Shown: positions 16,625 through 24,712, numbered from the stretch's first letter. The stretch is DNA of 64,000 bases from SLHU01 sp009929975 (GCA_040776905.1 JAXGZQ010000001.1:310001-374000); one strand, 5' to 3'. Notes: a model not told the origin generated them from the sequence alone. A program made the numbers and translations.

Positions 16625-16656
16625 GGCACCGGCTCAGCGGCCGGTGCCTTTTTTTT
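16625..16656 (+). terminator. intrinsic terminator of the DUF1858 gene
   Basis: GGCACCGGC and GCCGGTGCC form a perfect 9-bp stem followed by eight T. The hairpin overlaps the last codons of the convergent methyltransferase gene, which ends at 16634. Confidence 0.93.
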
Positions 16657-17308
16657 CTGTTCGCGTTATTCTGCTTTGCCTGTCCGGGCGGGCAGCCAGT
16701 TTTTTCAGATGCTTCCGGGTTGTCTTCTTCTGCTTAGATGCACGCTGATGATCACTCTTCCGTGACATCAGAACAAAATATCCATCCACCGGAATCACAC
16801 GGACGCCACCGAAGACTGAACTCATCTTCCTGCGATACCAATCAAGCCGTTTCACAACGAGCCAGAGCTGGCCGTCAGGCAGCAGCTGCTCATAACTGTC
16901 TTCGATCAAATGGCGGGCGACTGAAAAATCCGTGTGGTACGGCGGATGGCAGACGATATGGCTGAACGGACGGTTCACGGCTCTCGGCCCGTCCGCCTGG
17001 ATGACCGGTAGATTCTCCAGATGCAGTTCGGCCGCGTTTTCGGCCGCGATCCGGACAGCAACCGGATCGTTATCGATCAGGACCACCTGGTCAACACCGA
17101 GAATTCCCGCCGCAGCCAGACCGACCAGACCCCAGCCGCAGCCAAGATCCAGCAGTGTATCATCCGGCTGCAGCTCAATCTGCCGCATCATGGCCAGTGT
17201 GCCGCGGTCGGCGTATCGTGGTGAAAACAGTGATGGATGGGTCCTGACCTCGAATGTCTGACCCCAGATTGTGACTGGTATGTTATGATCCACCGCTTCT
17301 GACATCAT
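16634..17308 (-). CDS. class I SAM-dependent methyltransferase, RsmC/RlmG-like (MTS domain)
   Basis: The SAM motif I is LLDLGCGWGLVGLAAA, motif II VVLIDNDPVAV, and the catalytic motif IV is CHPPYHTDF, the NPPF position of the N2-guanine rRNA methyltransferases with His in place of Asn. It corresponds to the single C-terminal catalytic half of RsmC. A basic Lys/Arg-rich tail (last 35 residues) may bind RNA. Start at 17308 is chosen because GAGG lies 4-7 bases before the double ATG; the longer start at 17362 lies right after a terminator and has no ribosome binding site. The exact nucleotide target is unknown. Confidence 0.85.
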   Translation of the reverse strand: MMSEAVDHNIPVTIWGQTFEVRTHPSLFSPRYADRGTLAMMRQIELQPDDTLLDLGCGWGLVGLAAAGILGVDQVVLIDNDPVAVRIAAENAAELHLENLPVIQADGPRAVNRPFSHIVCHPPYHTDFSVARHLIEDSYEQLLPDGQLWLVVKRLDWYRRKMSSVFGGVRVIPVDGYFVLMSRKSDHQRASKQKKTTRKHLKKLAARPDRQSRITRTEKKGTGR

Positions 17309-17367
17309 CAAACCTCGCTGTTCCCTTGGTCTGCCACGAAGCTGTGCGCCAACCGGAATCATGGCAG

Positions 17368-17395
17368 AAAAAAACGCAGGGCTTTCGCCTGCGTT
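17368..17395 (-). terminator. intrinsic terminator after tRNA-Thr
   Basis: AACGCAGG and CCTGCGTT form a perfect 8-bp stem with a 7-base loop. On the minus strand it is followed by a T-run of seven. It lies 5 bases after the tRNA 3' end. Confidence 0.9.
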
Positions 17396-17399
17396 TAAC

Positions 17400-17475
<76 letters not shown>

Positions 17476-17629
17476 GAAATGCATTCACTATATTAATCGA
17501 TTCCATTGTTATTGTCAATGTCTCAATTTACCTGTTCCCGGACGGTTGCACCGACCGGAATTTTGTCTTGCCCAGAACGTTGAAAATCGACAAACAGTCC
17601 GTATTATCAGGCTTTCTTCACCTTTTTAC

Positions 17630-17659
17630 TTGACACTATACAGTAGTTGGTATCATAAT
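17630..17659 (+). promoter_or_regulatory. promoter of hup
   Basis: TTGACA and CATAAT with an 18-base spacer on the plus strand, with an overlapping alternative -10 TATCAT at 17651. It is 34 bases before the hup ATG. Confidence 0.75.
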
Positions 17660-17692
17660 ATGGTTTGAACATACCATAAGGAGGCAATACTC

Positions 17693-17968
17693 ATGAATAA
17701 AACTGATCTGATCGATGCCGTTGCAAAATCAGCCCGTCTGAGCAAAAAAGACACTGAAGTCGCGATTAACGCCGTACTGGACACCATTTCGGATGCTCTG
17801 GTAAAGGAAGAAAAAGTCGTACTCGTCGGATTCGGAACTTTTGAAGTCCGCAAGCGCGCAGCCCGTAAAGGCCGCAATCCGAGCACTAAAGAGGAAATTC
17901 ATATTCCCGCTTCCAAGGCCCCTGTCTTCAAAGCTGGAAAAGGCCTTAAAGACAAAGTGAACGGCTGA
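17693..17968 (+). CDS. hup: HU family DNA-binding protein
   Basis: HU bends and compacts DNA as a dimer. The 91-residue sequence has the usual N-terminal helices (MNKTDLIDAVAKSARLSKKDTEVAINAVLDTI) and the signature GFGTFEVRKRAARKGRNPSTKEEIHIPASKAPVFKAGKGLKDKVN. The DNA-intercalating Pro of the beta arm lies in RNPSTKE. AAGGAGG precedes the ATG. A strong promoter and a strong terminator mark it as a monocistronic, highly expressed gene. Confidence 0.97.
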   Translation: MNKTDLIDAVAKSARLSKKDTEVAINAVLDTISDALVKEEKVVLVGFGTFEVRKRAARKGRNPSTKEEIHIPASKAPVFKAGKGLKDKVNG

Positions 17969-18018
17969 TCTTCTTTCATGTGAGTGTCCTGCGAAAATGA
18001 GCCAGGGACCCATATAAA

Positions 18019-18636
18019 TCAATCAGACCCCCTGTTGCCAGAAACGGCAGCGGGGGGTTTTGCCTTGAGCGACAGGTGGCTGGCATCTGCCATCATTTCA
18101 TCATACAACGTACAGATGGCCGCGGTCGTTGTCAGACCACGTCTGCGCAGCTCCGTTTTCTGCAGGGCATAGCGGATGTCCCGCTCCACCTGGCTGATAC
18201 TTACGTTATATTTGCCGGATATGAGCGGGTATAATGTCTTGCTGATCGGACGGAGCAATGACTCATCCTGACCTGCCAGAAGGAGCAGATGCCTCAGATA
18301 ACGGTAACCTTTAAGCTCCGGACTGATCCGGTAACGGCCAAGCATCGCCCGGATGACCGGCAGAAGCGCGCTGATCAGCTGATCTCTGACGGATCCTTCA
18401 TCCTGAACGAACAATGCCGCTGTATCCATAATCCTGCGGCAGGCAAAGGGGGATCCTTTCCGCCCGTCCACAACATAGTGGACACGGCCTGCCGTATCCA
18501 TCAGTCCGACAAGTCCCTGCCGGTCCATCATCCGGCTGACCTGAGTGAGAAGGTCCTGATCGCTGGCCGCGATATAGAAGCTCAGTTTGCTGTTTGAGTC
18601 CTGTGGAATCGTTGATAAACGCATGATGTCCGCCAC
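18019..18636 (-). CDS. Spo0A C-terminal domain protein with non-canonical N-terminus
   Basis: Residues about 103-170 (RISPELKGYRYLRHLLLLAGQDESLLRPISKTLYPLISGKYNVSISQVERDIRYALQK) match the DNA-binding domain of Spo0A, including the recognition-helix region VSISQVERDIRYA. The first 100 residues are too short and divergent for a normal phosphoacceptor receiver: I see no DD...D...K pattern. It may sense something other than phosphotransfer or be a degenerate Spo0A. The gene is convergent with hup and its last codons overlap the hup terminator hairpin. Whether the organism sporulates cannot be judged here. Confidence 0.8.
   Translation of the reverse strand: MADIMRLSTIPQDSNSKLSFYIAASDQDLLTQVSRMMDRQGLVGLMDTAGRVHYVVDGRKGSPFACRRIMDTAALFVQDEGSVRDQLISALLPVIRAMLGRYRISPELKGYRYLRHLLLLAGQDESLLRPISKTLYPLISGKYNVSISQVERDIRYALQKTELRRRGLTTTAAICTLYDEMMADASHLSLKAKPPAAVSGNRGSD
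18027..18061 (+). terminator. intrinsic terminator of hup
   Basis: A 13-bp stem with two wobble pairs (starting ACCCCC, closing GGGGGT) and a 6-base loop is followed by T-rich sequence. It overlaps the 3' end of the convergent Spo0A-like gene. Confidence 0.85.
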
Positions 18637-18688
18637 CGGCCTGATTGGATCCGGCTGCCCCTTTCCATGGCAAGTGCCACTGATCGGT

Positions 18689-18729
18689 TTCAGCCTATCA
18701 ATCCAATCCCCGCCTGGCTATAGGCTGAA
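18689..18729. repeat. 10-bp inverted repeat upstream of the Spo0A-like gene
   Basis: TTCAGCCTAT (18689-18698) and ATAGGCTGAA (18720-18729) are exact complements separated by 21 bases. They sit between the HAD gene stop and the Spo0A-like start on the minus strand. No T-run follows; an operator or leader hairpin is possible. Confidence 0.5.
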
Positions 18730-18754
18730 GGCCAAATATCATGACCCGGCCATT

Positions 18755-19582
18755 TCACCGGAGAATAAAGTGGTCAACAGCATAAGCGAATCCGTGCTCA
18801 TGGTGATCGGTCGTCGTCTGCCGGCTGAGCTGGCGGACGGTGGCTGTCGCATTGCCCATCGCGATCGGCAGGCCCGCGATCTGCAGCATGGGAATATCAT
18901 TCTGATGATCACCGAGCACGACCACATCGTCGAGGTCAATGCCCAGAGACAGCGCCAGCTCACGGACAGCTGATCCCTTTGACACTCCTGCAGGTGTAAT
19001 GTCAAAGCTGTGATCCGTTGAACGAACCGCCGCACAGCCATTCAGTCCGGCGATCTGCTCAAGAAAAGCCGCCGACTCATCTGCGGCCGCGGCATGAACC
19101 ACCATTTTGATCAATGGCGTACCGGACAGCAACTGGTGGACAGGCGCCAGCCTGATCTCCGGCAGGCCGTGCTGCCGGGCCTGTCTATTGTAATCAAGGT
19201 AATAATGCAGAAGATGCGTCTTCGTCTGGTAATAGGCCGTTTCTTCACTATATACAATGAACTCATACTCCCTGTCCAGCAGCCAGGCGACAAGTGAGTC
19301 AGCCTGATCCCGCGGCAGGACATGCCGGGCAATGGTTTGACCGGATGGATCACGAATCAAAGCGCCGTTTGACGAAATGACAGGCAGTTTGACGCTGAGC
19401 TGCCGGGCATAGAGAGCTGCCATCTGATCAATCCGGCCAGTCGCGATGGTCAGTCCGATTCCCGCCCGGGCCAGCCGGTCGGCAGCCGCGATGTTTTCGT
19501 CTGATATTGTCTGCTGTCGATCGAGCATCGTCCCGTCCAGATCAGATACGACAAGCCGCCAGCGAAACGGTGTCAGCGCCAT
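18755..19582 (-). CDS. Cof-type HAD-IIB family hydrolase
   Basis: The 275-residue protein has the HAD motif I DLDGT (Asp14, Asp16), motif II SSNGA, and the C-terminal motif IV VVVLGDHQNDIPMLQIAGLPIAMGNA typical of the Cof/YidA phosphatases. A type C2 cap with the VKLPVISSNGALI pattern lies between them. Substrates are usually sugar phosphates or FMN; specificity cannot be read from the sequence. It lies upstream of the Spo0A-like gene on the same strand, with a 118-base gap. Confidence 0.92.
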   Translation of the reverse strand: MALTPFRWRLVVSDLDGTMLDRQQTISDENIAAADRLARAGIGLTIATGRIDQMAALYARQLSVKLPVISSNGALIRDPSGQTIARHVLPRDQADSLVAWLLDREYEFIVYSEETAYYQTKTHLLHYYLDYNRQARQHGLPEIRLAPVHQLLSGTPLIKMVVHAAAADESAAFLEQIAGLNGCAAVRSTDHSFDITPAGVSKGSAVRELALSLGIDLDDVVVLGDHQNDIPMLQIAGLPIAMGNATATVRQLSRQTTTDHHEHGFAYAVDHFILR

Positions 19583-19615
19583 AGGGGATTGACCAGGCCG
19601 CCGTTTTGGGCAGCG

Positions 19616-20047
19616 TTAACGTTGAGTGGATGCGACATCTATAACTTCCTCCAGCCGCAGGACAGACAGACTGTATGGGGTGAAACGCATCCGATATCGT
19701 TTCCCCGCTTCAGGCATCATCTGCCAACGGTTATAGTGAAAAATCTGATCATTGTGACGAAACGACAGCCAGCGGATATCATCCTGATCGAGTATGATCT
19801 CCTCCGTATGACTGACCTGTCCGGCCAGGGCAACCGCATCAAGCATGCGTGGCACAGTCTGCGCTGCCGTAAACCAGACCACAATCAGTGAAAGGAAAAC
19901 CGGCAGCAGGTAACTGACGGGGCGTCTGGCCGCATGACGGCGGTTCGCTGTCAGCGACCGATGAAGCAGCCAGAGCAGCAGGCCGGTAATTGCGGCGCAG
20001 AATACGAGACTGACAATAAATAGAAACAGGGTAACTCCTCCACTCAT
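19616..20047 (-). CDS. small membrane protein of unknown function
   Basis: From the ATG at 20047 the product has about 143 residues. Two hydrophobic segments (about 5-28 and 47-66) flank a short Arg-rich loop, and a soluble C-terminal domain of about 75 residues follows. I do not recognise the family. An in-frame upstream ATG (20134) would add 29 residues, but it would overlap the divergent promoter and does not look like a membrane protein start. No strong ribosome binding site is seen for either. It lies 33 bases upstream of the Cof-type hydrolase. Confidence 0.55.
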   Translation of the reverse strand: MSGGVTLFLFIVSLVFCAAITGLLLWLLHRSLTANRRHAARRPVSYLLPVFLSLIVVWFTAAQTVPRMLDAVALAGQVSHTEEIILDQDDIRWLSFRHNDQIFHYNRWQMMPEAGKRYRMRFTPYSLSVLRLEEVIDVASTQR

Positions 20048-20086
20048 CCGTTTTACTGGCAACGGCCGTACTCGACAGGTTCCATA

Positions 20087-20115
20087 TCGACGTTTATCAA
20101 TCAATAGTGTACAAT
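20087..20115 (+). promoter_or_regulatory. putative promoter of the first HPr-like gene
   Basis: TCGACG and TACAAT are 17 bases apart on the plus strand, 65 bases before the coding start. Confidence 0.55.
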
Positions 20116-20179
20116 AAGGCAATAAAAAAGGCAAAGCTTCACGCCTGCCCGATCATCAGGAAAGGAGGCAGCATGACCG

Positions 20180-20440
20180 ATGGATGCAACCATTGTTGAA
20201 GAATTCACCGATATGATCAACCAGAGCCGCGGCCGCGTTATGTTTGTGACCGCTGAAGGCGATCGTCTGGTCGCGAACAGCATGCTGTCCGCCCTTGTCG
20301 GTTTTTCGACGATTCTTTCAGTCGCGCGGGCGATTACGCTGCGGGTTGAATGTGAATTTGAGGAAGACTGCCTGCGTATTACTGAGTTTCTGCGAAAATA
20401 CCAGTTGGCCCAGTTTCGTCCTGATACCGGTTGTTCATGA
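20180..20440 (+). CDS. HPr-like domain protein lacking the active-site histidine (paralogue 1)
   Basis: The 86-residue protein has the second half of the HPr fold: helix 1, the strand GRVMFVTAEGD, then LVANSMLSALVGF, which aligns with the VNAKSIMGLMSL region of HPr that carries regulatory Ser46 (here Ser34). The first strand with the phosphorylatable His15 is missing. The protein is clearly related to the one at 46696-46923. It may be a Crh-like regulator rather than a phosphocarrier. AAAGGAGG is 11 bases from this ATG; an ATG at 20173 is better spaced but opens only an 8-codon frame. It lies directly upstream of the feo operon. Confidence 0.7.
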   Translation: MDATIVEEFTDMINQSRGRVMFVTAEGDRLVANSMLSALVGFSTILSVARAITLRVECEFEEDCLRITEFLRKYQLAQFRPDTGCS

Positions 20441-20499
20441 ACAAGCTCCGGCCAACCCCCCGTTCTGTCTGAATTTCATATAATTTTTCTTGCAGCATC

Positions 20500-20527
20500 T
20501 TGACAGTCGCCTGATTATCGGTAAACT
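20500..20527 (+). promoter_or_regulatory. promoter of the feo operon
   Basis: TTGACA and TAAACT are separated by 16 bases on the plus strand, about 55 bases before feoA. The -10 is directly followed by a palindromic operator. Confidence 0.8.
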
Positions 20528-20543
20528 GTTAACCAAGGTTAAC
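20528..20543. promoter_or_regulatory. palindromic operator of the feo operon, probable DtxR-family site
   Basis: GTTAACC-AA-GGTTAAC is a 16-base palindrome starting one base after the -10 box, so a bound repressor would cover the transcription start. DtxR/MntR/IdeR-type repressors bind palindromes of this size and AT-rich character. A DtxR-family gene ends this same operon, which suggests iron-responsive autoregulation. Confidence 0.65.
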
Positions 20544-20582
20544 TTTACGGTTTTCCTGTCATGATCCAGACGGGAGGTATCT

Positions 20583-20831
20583 ATGATCCGACAACTCAGC
20601 GACTTGAAACCAGGACAGTCCGGCATCGTCAAAACCATAGCAGGCAGCGGTCCCCTTCATCAACGGCTGATTGCCATGGGAGTGACACCGGGAGCCTGGC
20701 TGATCGTCAGAAAATTCGCGCCATTGGGTGATCCGATGGAAATCAATATCCGTAATTATTCCCTGTCGATCCGAAAAAAAGACGCCGGGGCGATTTCAGT
20801 TGAACTTGAGCAGGAGGAGCCGGCGATATGA
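20583..20831 (+). CDS. feoA: FeoA family ferrous iron transport protein
   Basis: The 82-residue protein has the FeoA SH3-like fold pattern: LSDLKPGQSGIVKTIAGSGPLHQRLIAMGVTPGAWLIVRKFAPLGDPMEINIRNYSLSIRKKDAGAISVE. FeoA is a small cytosolic partner of the FeoB transporter. GGGAGG precedes the ATG. Its stop overlaps the feoB start (ATGA), so the two are translationally coupled. Confidence 0.96.
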   Translation: MIRQLSDLKPGQSGIVKTIAGSGPLHQRLIAMGVTPGAWLIVRKFAPLGDPMEINIRNYSLSIRKKDAGAISVELEQEEPAI

Positions 20832-22819
20832 GTATCCGCATCGCGCTGGCCGGGAACCCGAACAGCGGCAAGACAACGTTATTCAATCGATTGACCGGCG
20901 CGCGGCAGACAACCGGCAACTGGCCGGGTGTCACAGTCGAGAAGAAAGTCGGCTACATCCGCCGCCATCATCAGGAATTGATGTTGATCGATCTGCCGGG
21001 TATCTATTCCCTCTCTCCTTATTCACTCGAAGAAATCGTAACCAGAAATTATATCGTGGAAGAAAAGCCGGACGTCGTCGTCAATATCATTGACGCGACC
21101 AATCTGGAGCGCAATCTCTATTTTACCCTGCAGTTGAAAAAACTCGGACGTCCGATGGTGATTGCCCTGAATATGATGGACGAAATTCTCAGTCATGGTG
21201 ATCAGCTTGATGTTGATCTGCTGGCACAACGCCTCGCGGTCCCCGTCATTCCGATTTCTGCCCGCAAGGGAGAAGGAATGGATGAGTTGATGGCGGCGAT
21301 CCGGCACGTCACTCGATTGCCGGAACATCCTGGACAAGGCCGCCACCGCCATGGCCGTCGTGCCCGATACGGCCGCGGCAGAGGGGAAAATACCGCATGG
21401 CCGGAGGCTTTGCCCCACCATCATTCCCAGCCGGTTAATGCGGACTCAGCCACAGACAGGCTGTCCTCCGGTCCGGCAGTTTCTGACGGACCGCTGCCTG
21501 ATCCGTCCATCGATCTGCAGCATCGTTTTGCTGCGGAAACCCCTGAAGAAACCGAGCGGATGTATCATTTGGCTGCTGAGATCCACGACCAGGTTCTGCA
21601 TCACAGCCATCGGCCGGGCGCGTTGTCGCGGTCAGACAGGATCGACCGGCTGCTGACCCATCGATTCCTGGCGATTCCACTGTTTCTCCTGGTCATGTTC
21701 CTTGTTTTCCAGATCACCTTTCATGAATCAATGGGCGGCCGGCTGACCGGCCTTCTGGAACAGTTGTTTGACGGTCACCTGTCACCGCTGATCAGCCGCT
21801 GGCTGACGGCAGCACAAGCTCCTGGCTGGATTGAATCCCTGCTGATCGACGGCATCATCTCCGGTGTCGGCGGCGTGCTGTCATTTCTGCCGCAGATCGC
21901 GCTCCTTTTCCTCTTTCTGACACTGCTTGAAGACACTGGCTATATGGCACGTGCCGCCTTCATCATGGATAAGATATTCGAAAAGTTCGGCCTTTCCGGC
22001 CGCAGCTTCATTCCGATGATGATGGGATTTGGCTGTACCGTACCGGCTGTCATGGCAACACGGACCCTGGAGAATGAGCGGGACCGCCGCCTGACCATCA
22101 TGGTCATTCCATTCATGTCCTGCGGGGCCAGAATGCCGATCTACGCCTTTTTTGCCAGCATGTTCTTCGCGACCGGCAAAGGACTGGTCACATTTTCCAT
22201 GTACATCATGGGAATCGCGGTGGCCATCCTCTCGGCGTTCATTCTCAGCCGGACCGTCCTTCGCGGCCAGGATGCCCCCTTCATCATCGAGCTGCCGCCC
22301 TACCGCCTGCCGGACCGCAAATCACTGTTCCTTCATGTCTGGGATAAAGTCCGTGATTTCATCGTCCGCGCCGGCACACTGATCTTCGCCATGACCATTG
22401 TCGTCTGGTTCTTTCAATCTTTTGACTTTTCTTTCCGGATGGTTGAAGACAGTTCATTGAGCATACTCGGGAAATTCGGCGGCCTGGTCGCCGTCCTGCT
22501 CAGGCCGCTGGGATACGGAACCTGGCAGGCCGCTGTCGCCCTGCTGACCGGACTGATCGCCAAGGAAACGGTCGTGGCAACACTGGAAATCCTCTATACA
22601 CCAGACACACTACTCGCCAGTTTCACACCGCTGTCAGCTTATGCCTTCATGACCTTCACCTTGTTGTACACTCCCTGTCTGGCGGCCGTAGCCGCCATCA
22701 AACGGGAAATGGCCAGCTGGCGCTGGACCGGTCTGACGCTGGTGTATCAGATCGGAGTCGCCTATCTTTTCTCATTGCTGGTCTATCAGGGCGGACGGCT
22801 GGTTCAGTCTTTATTATAG
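20828..22819 (+). CDS. feoB: ferrous iron transporter FeoB
   Basis: The 663-residue protein has an N-terminal G domain (G1 GNPNSGKTT at 9-17, G2 NWPGVTVEKK, G3 DLPGIYSL, G4 NMMD). It is followed by the FeoB membrane core with two Gate motifs (for example GRSFIPMMMGFGCTVPAVMATRTLENERDRRLTIMVIPFMSCGARMPIY and the C-terminal GLIAKETVVATLEILY, LLYTPCLAAVAAIKRE). It imports Fe2+ across the membrane. Between the G domain and the membrane part lies an unusual His/Arg/Gly-rich stretch (about 165-205, with RHRHGRRARYGRGRGE and HHH); see findings. Confidence 0.97.
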   Translation: MSIRIALAGNPNSGKTTLFNRLTGARQTTGNWPGVTVEKKVGYIRRHHQELMLIDLPGIYSLSPYSLEEIVTRNYIVEEKPDVVVNIIDATNLERNLYFTLQLKKLGRPMVIALNMMDEILSHGDQLDVDLLAQRLAVPVIPISARKGEGMDELMAAIRHVTRLPEHPGQGRHRHGRRARYGRGRGENTAWPEALPHHHSQPVNADSATDRLSSGPAVSDGPLPDPSIDLQHRFAAETPEETERMYHLAAEIHDQVLHHSHRPGALSRSDRIDRLLTHRFLAIPLFLLVMFLVFQITFHESMGGRLTGLLEQLFDGHLSPLISRWLTAAQAPGWIESLLIDGIISGVGGVLSFLPQIALLFLFLTLLEDTGYMARAAFIMDKIFEKFGLSGRSFIPMMMGFGCTVPAVMATRTLENERDRRLTIMVIPFMSCGARMPIYAFFASMFFATGKGLVTFSMYIMGIAVAILSAFILSRTVLRGQDAPFIIELPPYRLPDRKSLFLHVWDKVRDFIVRAGTLIFAMTIVVWFFQSFDFSFRMVEDSSLSILGKFGGLVAVLLRPLGYGTWQAAVALLTGLIAKETVVATLEILYTPDTLLASFTPLSAYAFMTFTLLYTPCLAAVAAIKREMASWRWTGLTLVYQIGVAYLFSLLVYQGGRLVQSLL

Positions 22820-22828
22820 GAGTCATTT

Positions 22829-23098
22829 ATGTTTAGTCTATCGTTATGGCCGGTGGCCGGTTCATTCCTTTTGCAACTCTCTCCTTATCTGGTTGTCGCT
22901 CTGATTCTGGCAGCGGCCGCCTGGATTATCATTCGCCAGTTCACCGGTAGACGCAGCCGCGGCTGCTGTTCCGACGGAACTTCCGGCACAGCCAGTGAAA
23001 CAGACTTTCCTTTCAGCAGCTGCAGCAATTGCAGCGGTTGTCAGGCCTACGGCTGTGCCCGCCACCCCGGAAGTCCGGAAAGGAAAGACAATGCCTGA
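22829..23098 (+). CDS. FeoB-associated Cys-rich membrane protein
   Basis: One N-terminal membrane segment (about 15-38) is followed by a short cytosolic tail with a cysteine cluster (GCCSDG, then SSCSNCSGCQAYGCARHP). This is the pattern of the FeoB-associated Cys-rich family, which is nearly always downstream of feoB and is thought to help move or hold iron. The 89-residue length is a little longer than usual. It is followed by an overlapping DtxR-family gene. Confidence 0.9.
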   Translation: MFSLSLWPVAGSFLLQLSPYLVVALILAAAAWIIIRQFTGRRSRGCCSDGTSGTASETDFPFSSCSNCSGCQAYGCARHPGSPERKDNA

Positions 23099-23471
23099 TC
23101 TGACACAGTCGAATGAAGATTATCTGGAAGCGATCCTGGAATTATCACACAATGAAGAGCCTGTGCGGTCAGTCGACATCGCTGATCATCTGAAGGTCAG
23201 CCGTGCCAGTGTCCACAAAGCGGTTCAGCTGCTGCAGGAAGCCGGGCTGGTTGACCACGCGTATTACGGTCAGATCAATCTGACGGATGTAGGACACAGA
23301 CGGGCGAAGGAAATCTTGCAGCGGCATGTCATGCTGCGCCGGTTTCTCACCGATGTGCTTGAACTGGATGAAGCGACCGCTGACCAGGATGCCTGCCGCA
23401 TGGAACATGCCATCAGCATCAAGACCCGTGATCACTGGCTTGCCTGGCTGGAGCGCTTTCTCGAATCATGA
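23091..23471 (+). CDS. DtxR family metal-dependent transcriptional regulator
   Basis: The 126-residue protein has the DtxR winged helix (SNEDYLEAILELS, VRSVDIADHLKVSRASVHKAVQLLQEAGLVDHAYYGQINLTDVGHRRA) and the short dimerisation/metal domain (RHVMLRRFLTDVLELDEATADQDACRMEHAIS, with HxxC/E-type metal ligands). There is no SH3-like third domain, as in MntR and small IdeR-like repressors. The ATG at 23091 overlaps the preceding gene by 8 bp. Being the last gene of the feo operon, it probably represses it through the palindrome at 20528-20543. Confidence 0.93.
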   Translation: MPDLTQSNEDYLEAILELSHNEEPVRSVDIADHLKVSRASVHKAVQLLQEAGLVDHAYYGQINLTDVGHRRAKEILQRHVMLRRFLTDVLELDEATADQDACRMEHAISIKTRDHWLAWLERFLES

Positions 23472-24712
23472 CGCATCCGCATGACCAGCAGCATGCAAAG
23501 CAGATAGAAAATGATATTCAGGACAAACGGCAGCCGCCGGCTGTAGGCAGACAACAGACCCGCGATGGTGCCGAAGGGTGCTGATAAGCCGATCATGGCG
23601 ACATAAATCAACGAGATGATTCTTGCCCGCTCCTCAGGATTGACGAACAAAACCAGCAACGTATCTTTTTGCGGGACAACCAGCGCGAAGGCCAGAGCTT
23701 CACACAAAACATAGAGTATCAGCCAGACCGGCTGGCCGGCCGGAGCGAAAATCAGCAAAATCTGACTGGCCAGATAGAAGACCAGACCGGTCATGACCGG
23801 GATATGGAAAGACAGGCGGTTCAGCATGGTCTGGATGGAAAAGATAAAGATCAGCATGACAGCGGCCCTGGCCATCGGAAAATAGGCCAGCCAGGAATCC
23901 GGAACCTGAAGATTCTGCGTCACATACAGCGAGAAAAAACTGCCGGAGATCATCGATGTAATATTAAGAACGAGCATGATGCCCAGGACCTGAAGGGTTT
24001 CTTTCGTATGGAGCATCAGGGAAAACACTGATTTATACTGGCCCAGCATGGTCCAGATCGAGACACCTTTTGTCTCGGCGCGACGGATTTCCCCCCGTTT
24101 TGTTTCCCGGGAATAGCGATACAGTATGATGAATTTCGCCGTCATCATGATAAACGTCAGGCCAAAAAGAATCCGGACGGCCGGAACAACGGTCAGCGTC
24201 TCAACGAGAAGACCGGAGATCGGCGCGAAAAAGACCGCGAGCAGGCCGGAAATCGTAACCCAGGTATAAATATGGACCAGTTTTTCCGGTTCACAATCCT
24301 CCACGAGAAGACAATTCCAGGAATTATTGGTGATCTGCCAGAGGCTGTTGGATATCGCGGCAACCAGAAACCACCAGAAGTTTTGTGAAAACGCCCAGAT
24401 CAGTGTCGGTACCGACCAAGAAAGAACATCAAAAATAACCGTCGTCAGACGGCGGCCGAGTTTATCTGTGAGAACCCCGCCCAGCAAAGCAGCGAATACT
24501 TGAAAGACCATGCCGATGCTGATGAGAAACCCGATCTGCTGATCGTTGACGCCCAGCGCGTACATATAGAGGGTAAAAAACGGAACGTAAAGGCTATAGG
24601 GAATTCCCCAGAGCGGTTCCGTATAGACACAGGCACGGGGATTGCCTCGTAGGCCGACCAGTGTGGTCAGCAGCGGATGATCTGTCACGGCATATTTCAA
24701 GCGCTTAAGCAT
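23432..24712 (-). CDS. MFS transporter
   Basis: About twelve hydrophobic segments span 426 residues. The MFS loop 2-3 motif appears as GGVLTDKLGRRLTTVIFDVLSW. The start at 24712 is set by GGAGG eight bases upstream; the longer frame upstream has no transporter-like sequence. Substrate is unknown. It is the third gene of the ligA-HAD-MFS series. Its last 40 bp overlap the end of the convergent dtxR gene. Confidence 0.88.
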   Translation of the reverse strand: MLKRLKYAVTDHPLLTTLVGLRGNPRACVYTEPLWGIPYSLYVPFFTLYMYALGVNDQQIGFLISIGMVFQVFAALLGGVLTDKLGRRLTTVIFDVLSWSVPTLIWAFSQNFWWFLVAAISNSLWQITNNSWNCLLVEDCEPEKLVHIYTWVTISGLLAVFFAPISGLLVETLTVVPAVRILFGLTFIMMTAKFIILYRYSRETKRGEIRRAETKGVSIWTMLGQYKSVFSLMLHTKETLQVLGIMLVLNITSMISGSFFSLYVTQNLQVPDSWLAYFPMARAAVMLIFIFSIQTMLNRLSFHIPVMTGLVFYLASQILLIFAPAGQPVWLILYVLCEALAFALVVPQKDTLLVLFVNPEERARIISLIYVAMIGLSAPFGTIAGLLSAYSRRLPFVLNIIFYLLCMLLVMRMRHDSRKRSSQASQ

